A stretch of 13,681 nucleotides of DNA from Egerieimonas sp900552095 (lineage in GTDB: Bacteria; Bacillota; Clostridia; Lachnospirales; Lachnospiraceae), in NCBI GenBank assembly GCA_902469965.1, contig CABREP010000057.1:1-13681 (forward strand), in the 5' to 3' direction. The notes under the pieces are model-generated. The model searched no databases and was not told the DNA's origin. It worked only from the letters and a program-made list of their open reading frames with translations. This document shows, piece after piece, positions 8,801-13,681 of the stretch (position 1 is the stretch's first letter; the number at the start of each line of letters is the position of its first letter). Made by a program: the position numbers and the translations under genes.

Positions 8801-10808
8801 CTCTCCGGTTTTCTGCCTGACCAATCTCCTGATTCCCGATCTCTTTCGCTGCCCGAATCTCCTCCAGAATTTCCGAATCCTCCGTCTCCCCTTCCCGGTA
8901 AGCCTCCAGCTGCTTTTTCGCCGCCGCCTTCAGCTGCTCCATCTGTCCCTGTTCTGCAATATCCAGAACAATGCGATCCATTTCTTCTTTTCCCAAACGC
9001 ACCTGAGCCGTAACTTCCTCCACGGAAGGCGCATGCTGGATTTTTTCCACAGCCGCGGCGGATGCCGTTTTTATCAGCTGTTTTTCTTCCTCTGTATATT
9101 CCGGATGTTTCTCCAGAATCTGATCCCGGTACTCTTCAATCCGGGCAATCCCCTCGTCAACCGCTTCCATCAGTTCCTGATCCACCTCAGTCCCCGGTCG
9201 GATTGCTCCCAATTCTTCCCGGGATGCTTCCATGATCCTGTTTAAATCTTCCTCCGTCACAACCGTTCCCAGAAGCTCCAGGTATTTGTACACTGCCGTC
9301 TCGATCTTGCCATAGGCGATACCATACTTCTGCTCGTTTTCTTCGGAAAGCCATCCGTCCAGTTCCGCCATAGCAGCATCTATCTTTGCCGCCAGATCTG
9401 TTGTCTGCTCCTGAAAGGCCAGCTTGGGAAAACCTGCCGTATCATAATCAAAAGGACTCGTCTTCACAAAAGCCTCCCCCAGTTTCCGTATCATATCCTG
9501 GCTCTTCATCGTAACTTCCGATAACATGGCCGTTTCGCCTGAGTACGAGGTATGTTTATTTTCTTTCTCGCCATAAATATCCAGCTTGGGATTCTTGATT
9601 CCAAAAACATTTCCCAGTACTCCGCTTTTAAAGAATCCCACGATGGCTCCCCGCGAATCAAACACCTCGTTTTGATAGGAAACTGTACTATATCCATTCT
9701 CCACCCGCGGTTCTGACGGCACTGCCTGACCATCGTTATCCTCATACCCCATCTGACCTACCAGACCGCCCATCCGGGAACCGGGCTGCAGATCCAGTCC
9801 GGTCATATCGCCCAGACTGTATACATCTTTTAACAGACACTGTTTTACCGTTCCGTCACTGTAGGTTCCCGGCTCATTCATAAGTCCGGCAATTCCTCCG
9901 AGAATACTGACACCCGATATTTTCCCCCAGTTACTGCTGTTCCTGACGGATCCTCCAAAGCGCACGGCGCCTGCAATCCCTCCTACGGTAAAATATCCCT
10001 GTACAGAAGCCTTGTTTTCGCAGTACCGGATGACCGCGTCGGATCCCTGCAGAAGTCCTGCTATCCCCCCTACATTATTCTGTGCCATCCGGACAGCCGT
10101 GGCGATATTTCCTTTATTGACACATCGGGTAATTGTTCCGCTGCAGATTCCGGCAATTCCTCCCGCATTCCGGTACATGGCCTCCCCCGCCATCGTTGTC
10201 TTTGTCTCATTGACACAGTTTGAGATTTCTCCGCTTTTCAGATAGCCGGCCACAGCTCCTGTACCAATATAGGTCTCGTTGTACTTTCCATTTCCAGACA
10301 TACCATAGATATCATATCCGTTTTTCACCTGTCCGGCTACCCGCAGGTTAGACACCCTCCCGCCATCAATCACACCAAAAAGGCCGCCGTAACGTACTTC
10401 CGGCCTTTCCTCTGAAATCTCCGCATAGAGCAGATAAACTTTATGCCCTGCCCCGTTAAAATTTCCCCGGTATCCATGATCCAGACTGTCTCCGATCATA
10501 GGCCACCGGTTCGCCGTATTCGTCTCAAAATCATTCAGAAAAATATCATCCGTCAGTTCTGCGTTGATTGCCGTATTTCCCCGATTGACCTCATCTGCAA
10601 ACCAGGCCAGTTCTGCTCCTGTCCCGATCTGAAAAATACCCTGCTCGTTTGTTTTCGGTATTGTTCTGCTCTCACCATCCCAGATATTCTGAACAGGAGC
10701 CGCCAGAACAAAGCCGGATGCGCTTTTTTGCTGCCAGACAAGCAGGGCTGTCAGAAAAAGTGCCGCCGCTCTCCTCCATCTCTTTTTTCTGTTTTTTTTC
10801 TGCTTCAT
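5862..10808 (-). CDS. Giant surface protein with two GLUG-type beta-solenoid modules, helical linkers and C-terminal repeats
   Basis: This protein has about 1648 residues. A basic N-terminus (MKQKKNRKKRWRR) leads into a signal peptide ending near VLA. The order of parts is: solenoid module A (about 40-465) with GLUG-like GGIAG/GGLFG turns; an alpha-helical, Glu/Lys-rich linker (about 470-690) resembling FIVAR/DUF1542-type bundles; module B (about 693-1057), a duplicate of A; a second helical stretch; five tandem repeats (about 1208-1508); a Pro/Glu/Gln-rich stalk; and a membrane helix (about 1611-1635) followed by KKRKKNK. No LPXTG is present, so anchoring is by the membrane helix. A GTG at 10823 would add five residues, but it contains the GGAGG (10821..10817) that serves the ATG at 10808, so the ATG is preferred. 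Likely an extracellular binding or scaffold protein; ligand unknown. Confidence 0.9.
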   Translation of the reverse strand: MKQKKNRKKRWRRAAALFLTALLVWQQKSASGFVLAAPVQNIWDGESRTIPKTNEQGIFQIGTGAELAWFADEVNRGNTAINAELTDDIFLNDFETNTANRWPMIGDSLDHGYRGNFNGAGHKVYLLYAEISEERPEVRYGGLFGVIDGGRVSNLRVAGQVKNGYDIYGMSGNGKYNETYIGTGAVAGYLKSGEISNCVNETKTTMAGEAMYRNAGGIAGICSGTITRCVNKGNIATAVRMAQNNVGGIAGLLQGSDAVIRYCENKASVQGYFTVGGIAGAVRFGGSVRNSSNWGKISGVSILGGIAGLMNEPGTYSDGTVKQCLLKDVYSLGDMTGLDLQPGSRMGGLVGQMGYEDNDGQAVPSEPRVENGYSTVSYQNEVFDSRGAIVGFFKSGVLGNVFGIKNPKLDIYGEKENKHTSYSGETAMLSEVTMKSQDMIRKLGEAFVKTSPFDYDTAGFPKLAFQEQTTDLAAKIDAAMAELDGWLSEENEQKYGIAYGKIETAVYKYLELLGTVVTEEDLNRIMEASREELGAIRPGTEVDQELMEAVDEGIARIEEYRDQILEKHPEYTEEEKQLIKTASAAAVEKIQHAPSVEEVTAQVRLGKEEMDRIVLDIAEQGQMEQLKAAAKKQLEAYREGETEDSEILEEIRAAKEIGNQEIGQAENRREVTEALQKAKKAVDDIFNQIPSEGTWDGQTLTEPTLENGIYQIGNGAELAWFADYVNRGGGDACAVLTDSISLGGHNWTPIGGKDIVFSGSFDGNGYSVTGLAIEEGEVYAGLFGRVYGDNKQVIKNVTVSGYINCPRGIEYAGGIVAYIYGKNYSQRNAAVNCHSQVDITVNKVKKSGTAAGGIAGYADNTWFRGCSNQGQVQIASEEKGGVKHYAGGLVGCVDSGVSVRQSFNSGYAGSSYCAGGIAALIKGGNCEFTSNYNSGEVGSKNYAGGLAGRMDDGAGGTLFSWGYTSGPVNLNQSGVYVGALFGYAAAGDYRRLYALEGTASSVVGRSPGGQAPGDFRAGSEMQGEDFLNEMNGGGNYFIRDYMGMQNGYPILQWQLTLEDFRSGAIGDLQTFVKEEDYTPENWQLVQERIAQGVAELRAATSMEEVSTILTAVKADIYEIDSIRDTQEKELEQAKAAALEELQKYKDFTSYRDSERYQLETYLANGQKAIRQALTVEEVQEQLAQAKWNMDQVPTKEQVEYEEDLVKAQRVTAYIDQIGEVTLTAECKALIDIARSAYDALTPRQQEMVENYQVLTEAELRYEELVQENEITPEDQEAAEMAEQLIASIGEVTLESGEQIARARYAYEALTEKQQKIVSNLAVLEEAERVFDDLRAREVSAVIASIGEVTLESLDTIRYAQELYDGLTEKQQVLVTNYDQLLQAAEQYQNLTAAAPVIELIGQIGEVTLESGGQITQAIEAYNALNGDQQELVTNINVLERAIARYQSLAAADQVERMIAQIGAVSTGSGPMLEQIRSAYEALTEEEKALVTNLQQLIHAEEAYAALLNGQTGGEQEPSVEENRPSGENHVLTPLNPDRVPEEGNPGGISQENANAPVPEEEVLPEQAGEEQISEEEQKAQAEEQRKQETARQEEEQKKARERLETVKSRKKTVAVLGGILAGAAALAAGFGVFLHTASKKRKKNKVNY
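6285..7187 (-). repeat. Five tandem 55-60-residue repeats in the giant surface protein
   Basis: The units lie at about 7187-7014, 6977-6807, 6800-6636, 6626-6459 and 6452-6285. Each unit begins with an IGEVTLES-like turn and continues with a helix ending in aYeaLT-x-x-QQ-x-lVtN, then a helix with L-x-x-Ae-x-x-y-x-x-L. The last unit is the most divergent (IGAVSTGSG and EEEKALVTN). Units 2 and 4 share 28 identical consecutive bases (6920-6947 and 6575-6602), which indicates recent duplication or gene conversion. The predicted form is a chain of small helical bundles acting as a stalk. Confidence 0.9.
7638..8732 (-). repeat. Solenoid module B of the giant surface protein
   Basis: This is the second copy of the WDG / GIYQIGNGAELAWFAD / LTDSISL / WTPIGG / SFDGNGYSVTGL / AGLFG order, followed by GLUG-like GGIAG, GGLVG and GGLAG turns. 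It is shorter than module A (about 365 versus 425 residues). It ends at a NGYPILQWQL strand, comparable to the AGFPKLAFQ strand that closes module A. Confidence 0.85.
9414..10688 (-). repeat. Solenoid module A of the giant surface protein (duplicate of module B)
   Basis: The module starts with a WDG signature, then GIFQIGTGAELAWFADEVNRG, a LTDDIFL strand, WPMIG, and an NFNGAGHKVYLL strand leading to GGLFG. After that, repeating GLUG-like turns (GGIAG, GGLVG) alternate with Cys-Asn segments. The same order recurs in module B (7638-8732). The two stretches encoding ELAWFAD share 23 identical bases (10594-10616 and 8641-8663). Confidence 0.85.
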
Positions 10809-10816
10809 CCTGACAT

Positions 10817-10821
10817 CCTCC
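10817..10821 (-). promoter_or_regulatory. Ribosome binding site that sets the start of the giant surface protein
   Basis: GGAGG lies 8 bases before the ATG at 10808 and overlaps the alternative GTG at 10823, so translation from the GTG would have no site of its own. Confidence 0.75.
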
Positions 10822-10839
10822 ACTTTTTGTCCCTGTTTT

Positions 10840-13218
10840 CTACAGGAAATATATGTATTTCAGCCGAAATTTCTGCATGACTCCTGCCTGCCGGTATACT
10901 CTCTCCCAGACCTGATCTTTAAATACTTTCATCTGCGTCCGCTGTTCTTCCGACATTACGTGATCTGAATACACCGCTTCCTGATGAATTTCGGCCGCCT
11001 GAAGAAACACCTTTCCAACAGACTCACCAAACATTCGGCTCAGCTGCTCTTCATATTGATATAAAGAAATATTCCGAATTGGAAGCCCTGCCGCAGCCAA
11101 CACATTCATCGTATAGTTAAACAGACTTCGGATTGCCGCACGGCAGTCCGTACTCTCAAAAATCTTCTTCTCTCTCCGGCTGACTGCTCTTTTCCAGACT
11201 ACCCAGATCAGAAGTCCCAGGATCAGAAGCACCATAAATCCAATTGCCGCCAGAAGAATGCCGGTAAGAATTTTCAGCCAGTCCACAGGCGGCTCTGCTT
11301 CCTGCTCTTCTTCCTCTTCCTCCGCCTCCTGTTCTTCCTGATCCGCACCGCCCTCCGCACCGGAAGCCAGACCGGAAATATCCTGATAATCCTCTGCCGT
11401 CTCCATCACTTCCAGATAAGCCGGGGTCGTCTCAAATGGCAGCCACCCCACCCCATCCTGATAATATTCCACCCAGGCATGTGCATGGGAATCATCCAGT
11501 GCATACGGTTCCCCGGCCTCCATGGACGCCGCATCCTCCGGGGTCACCAGATATCCTTCCACATAACGGGCAGGAATCCCGTAATATCGGAACATCATGG
11601 CTGCCGCTGTAGCATAATGAACCGAATATCCTGCCTGAGACCGGGTAAGGAAATCCATCAGAAACTGACTGCCTTCATACTTCTGACTCTCATCGTACGT
11701 ATACTGAGATGTGAGCAGATACAGAATATTCTGCCGGGCCTGGCTGTAATCATAATGTTTTTCGCCTTCCAGAAGCTGATAGTCTCCTAAAAGTCTGGTC
11801 AGCTCTGCGCGGATTTCCTCTGGAATCTCCAGATACTGCCCGTAGACAAACTGATTATAGTAACCTTCCAGCCGCCTGTAATCCTGTCCCTCTCCGGAAA
11901 GAGCCTCCGGATCAGCCACAGCCGAAGCCAGTTCCGGATAATGAATCACCTGATTTTCAAGCGCCTGAAACGTATACACATCCTTCCCCTTAAGCCCCTC
12001 TGTTTCCAGCCCTTCTTCTCCGATCTTCTGTCTGTCAAAAGAAAGATCCTCCGCCCCTTCACTTAGAAGTTCATACGGCACATAATAGACGAACCTGTTT
12101 CCCGCAAGATTTTTCACTGTGACAGAAACGTTTTCCACATGTTCCAGATCTGCAGCGAGAGCTCCCATAGACAGCTGAGATTGCCCGTAAAATCCACTCT
12201 TTCTCAACCAGTAAAAGAGATCTCTCTCCGGCCAGAGTTCCTCATCCGGCGTCTTCTCCCACCTGCTTCCGTCAAACCTTCCTCCGATATACCCTCGCAG
12301 GTAATAAGAATCCGGGCGCGACATGGTAACCTCCAGTACCGGCTCCCCGGTCCAGGAAAAAGCTTCCACCTTCCGGAGATCCCCACCCGGCATATTTTCT
12401 CCTGCTCCTCCGTATCGAATCTGATCCAGCCCTTCTTTTATATTTTCTTCCAAATAAGACGCCCAGCCTGCTTTCTCATAATTCCAGAAAGGGAAAAAAA
12501 TCTGAAAGATGCCAAAGAGAAGCAGCGCCGCCGCTCCCAGCCAGACTCCTGACAAAAAAGGTACTTTCCCTTTTGCTTCGGCAAAATTCTTTTCCCCATG
12601 GCCTCTGATCCATATCATCAGAAATCCAAAGCTTCCCAAAAGGACAAAAGGCAGCGTTGCGGTAATTCCCCCAAAAACAGGAATCAGAAAGTGCAGAGCA
12701 AGAAAGGTTCCCAGAAGAATCCGATTACCTCTCCGAATCAGATACCCTCCCAGAAAAGCCAGAAGACTTTCCAGCCAGCAGAGAACAGCTGAAACAAGGA
12801 GCGGCTGCACCGTTTCTGATACAGTAACCGGATACTCCGGGAAGACGTACGCGGCCTGCTGTCCGATCTGCTCCACCGCCTGGTTCAGAATCAGATTCCA
12901 TCCTTCCAGAAAAAATCCGCTGAGCATAAAAATTGCTGTAAAAAACAAAAATGCGCCTGCCCAAAAAAATATTTCTTTTTTCTGTTTTTTCCCTTCTTTT
13001 TCCGGAAGCAGCAGCGGAAAGCTGAAAAGAACCGCCCCGACCGCCGGGAAAAGCCAGAAAAAATCCAGCTGAAACATGGAACCCAAGGTTCCTGTCCAGG
13101 CTGCCTGAAACAAAAGCAGAAAAAAGAAATCCCAGAGTCTGCTCCGATTGTTCTGTCCCTCCTTCTGTTCAGCCGGACAAAGAATAAGTTTTTTTTCTGT
13201 TATGGTTGTCTCTGTCAT
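10840..13218 (-). CDS. TgpA-like membrane transglutaminase-fold protein (DUF3488/DUF4129), catalytic Cys replaced by Ser
   Basis: This protein has 792 residues. The N-terminal third is a bundle of membrane helices between about residues 28 and 245 (DUF3488-like). An outside region follows, with a transglutaminase core at about 515-605: GYSVHYATA (530-538), GIPARYVEGY (547-556), HAHAWVEYY (578-586) and GWLPFETTP (591-599). Then come a very acidic linker (about 627-642), a last membrane helix (about 649-674) and a cytoplasmic DUF4129-like tail. In the family the first motif normally reads GYC, whose Cys is the nucleophile. Here Ser532 is encoded by TCG (11623..11625), two base changes from either Cys codon. 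His580 is kept, and Glu596 stands where Asp or Glu is found. The start ATG follows GGGGAGG directly. It lies 12 bases after a DUF58 gene, as in MoxR-DUF58-TgpA clusters. Confidence 0.92.
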   Translation of the reverse strand: MTETTITEKKLILCPAEQKEGQNNRSRLWDFFFLLLFQAAWTGTLGSMFQLDFFWLFPAVGAVLFSFPLLLPEKEGKKQKKEIFFWAGAFLFFTAIFMLSGFFLEGWNLILNQAVEQIGQQAAYVFPEYPVTVSETVQPLLVSAVLCWLESLLAFLGGYLIRRGNRILLGTFLALHFLIPVFGGITATLPFVLLGSFGFLMIWIRGHGEKNFAEAKGKVPFLSGVWLGAAALLLFGIFQIFFPFWNYEKAGWASYLEENIKEGLDQIRYGGAGENMPGGDLRKVEAFSWTGEPVLEVTMSRPDSYYLRGYIGGRFDGSRWEKTPDEELWPERDLFYWLRKSGFYGQSQLSMGALAADLEHVENVSVTVKNLAGNRFVYYVPYELLSEGAEDLSFDRQKIGEEGLETEGLKGKDVYTFQALENQVIHYPELASAVADPEALSGEGQDYRRLEGYYNQFVYGQYLEIPEEIRAELTRLLGDYQLLEGEKHYDYSQARQNILYLLTSQYTYDESQKYEGSQFLMDFLTRSQAGYSVHYATAAAMMFRYYGIPARYVEGYLVTPEDAASMEAGEPYALDDSHAHAWVEYYQDGVGWLPFETTPAYLEVMETAEDYQDISGLASGAEGGADQEEQEAEEEEEEQEAEPPVDWLKILTGILLAAIGFMVLLILGLLIWVVWKRAVSRREKKIFESTDCRAAIRSLFNYTMNVLAAAGLPIRNISLYQYEEQLSRMFGESVGKVFLQAAEIHQEAVYSDHVMSEEQRTQMKVFKDQVWERVYRQAGVMQKFRLKYIYFL

Positions 13219-13230
13219 AATCCTCCCCGC

Positions 13231-13681
13231 CTATAGTTCCAGATAAGCCACCTGCTCCGCCAAAGTCCGATAAGAAGCTTCCAGAAGACGTCCTCCATCC
13301 TCTTCTTCCCATCCCAGATCCTCTGTCCCGCAAATAATCGAAGTTACCATAGCCTGATTCTGTATCATCCCCACATCCGCAATCCTGTGAGGGGAAAACA
13401 GAATTACATGGGCAAATTCACATTGCTTATGCTGTTCCAGATAATGCGCCAGGACAGAAGTTTCATCCTCCCCTCCTTCTGCTCCCAGAACCTGAATCAG
13501 CTGATCAGACAGTTCCTCCGGTCCGCCTATTTCCACGCAGTTAAATATTTTTTCCAAATGATTCTGCCAGCCAATACTGTATACCAGCTGCTGCTCTGTC
13601 AGTTCCTGAGAAACAGAAAACAGAGCCTCAGCCAGCATATCCATCCTGTCTTCCCATTCCTTTTTTTCCTCCCCGGCCATA
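13231..13681 (-). CDS. DUF58 protein, C-terminal part (cut by the right edge)
   Basis: About 150 codons are visible to a TAG at 13233..13231, and the frame reaches the window edge. The first in-frame ATG (13680) is probably an internal Met, because the visible part looks like the C-terminal half of the vWA-like region of DUF58 proteins. It contains a helix RMDMLAEALFSVSQELTEQQ, a strand QLVYSIGW, a second helix near EELSDQLIQVLG, and a strand HVILFSPH. The expected RRIHW motif of DUF58 would lie upstream, outside the window. The assignment rests on this weak fold resemblance plus strong context: the next gene, 12 bases away, is a TgpA-like transglutaminase, the usual partner of DUF58 and a MoxR ATPase. 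Without the N-terminal half the family call is probable, not certain. Confidence 0.7.
   Translation of the reverse strand, partial: MAGEEKKEWEDRMDMLAEALFSVSQELTEQQLVYSIGWQNHLEKIFNCVEIGGPEELSDQLIQVLGAEGGEDETSVLAHYLEQHKQCEFAHVILFSPHRIADVGMIQNQAMVTSIICGTEDLGWEEEDGGRLLEASYRTLAEQVAYLEL

Noticed and set aside
5862..10808. Possible LPXTG sortase signal in the giant protein
   Set aside because: No LPXTG-like motif precedes the C-terminal helix. The nearest candidates (such as LTPLNP) lie far upstream in the Pro/Glu-rich stalk and do not fit.
12509..13072. 187-codon plus-strand open frame opposite the transglutaminase-like gene
   Set aside because: It is an antisense shadow over membrane-helix codons. 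The product is rich in Lys/Arg/Pro/Ser with no recognisable domain.
736..13230. Search of the short intergenic gaps for a cobalamin riboswitch, promoters or terminators
   Set aside because: All gaps are 18 bases or less and hold little beyond ribosome binding sites. Any leader element must be upstream of the right edge.

Overview
The window is one dense, single-direction block: every credible gene lies on the minus strand and is read from high to low coordinates. Gaps between genes are at most 18 bases, and the ECF genes overlap. I see no terminator or gap large enough for a separate promoter, so the whole stretch looks like the interior of one long operon that enters past the right edge and leaves past the left edge. 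The GGAGG-type ribosome binding sites, moderate GC content, BspA-type leucine-rich repeats, GLUG-repeat surface protein and ECF importer suggest a Gram-positive Clostridia, most likely a gut Lachnospiraceae. That assignment is inference from gene style, not from a marker gene.

Right part (13681 to 10840): the C-terminal end of a DUF58 protein is followed by a membrane transglutaminase-like protein of the TgpA/DUF3488 type. This pair is the end of the widespread MoxR-DUF58-transglutaminase cluster; the MoxR ATPase would be expected off the right edge. The transglutaminase core has Ser instead of the catalytic Cys.

Middle (10808 to 3979): three extracytoplasmic proteins follow. The first is a giant surface protein of about 1648 residues with two duplicated GLUG-type beta-solenoid modules, helical linkers, five C-terminal tandem repeats and a C-terminal membrane anchor. 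The second is a secreted alpha/alpha-barrel protein (prenyltransferase/squalene-cyclase-like fold) with its own C-terminal anchor. The third is a DUF4430 (transcobalamin C-terminal-like) protein with an N-terminal anchor.

Left part (3979 to 1): a complete group-I-style ECF importer follows (EcfT, a fused double ATPase and an S component), with overlapping starts and stops. Last comes a BspA-type leucine-rich repeat protein cut by the left edge.

Most interesting reading: human intrinsic factor and transcobalamin are an alpha6/alpha6 barrel followed by a small beta domain that together clamp cobalamin. Here the same two folds are encoded as adjacent, separately membrane-anchored proteins directly upstream of a dedicated ECF importer. 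This suggests a split, intrinsic-factor-like surface capture system for a corrinoid or similar ligand, feeding the ECF transporter. The giant surface protein and the Cys-less transglutaminase would be accessory or scaffold parts. The ligand is inferred; no cobalamin riboswitch or other direct ligand evidence lies inside the window.
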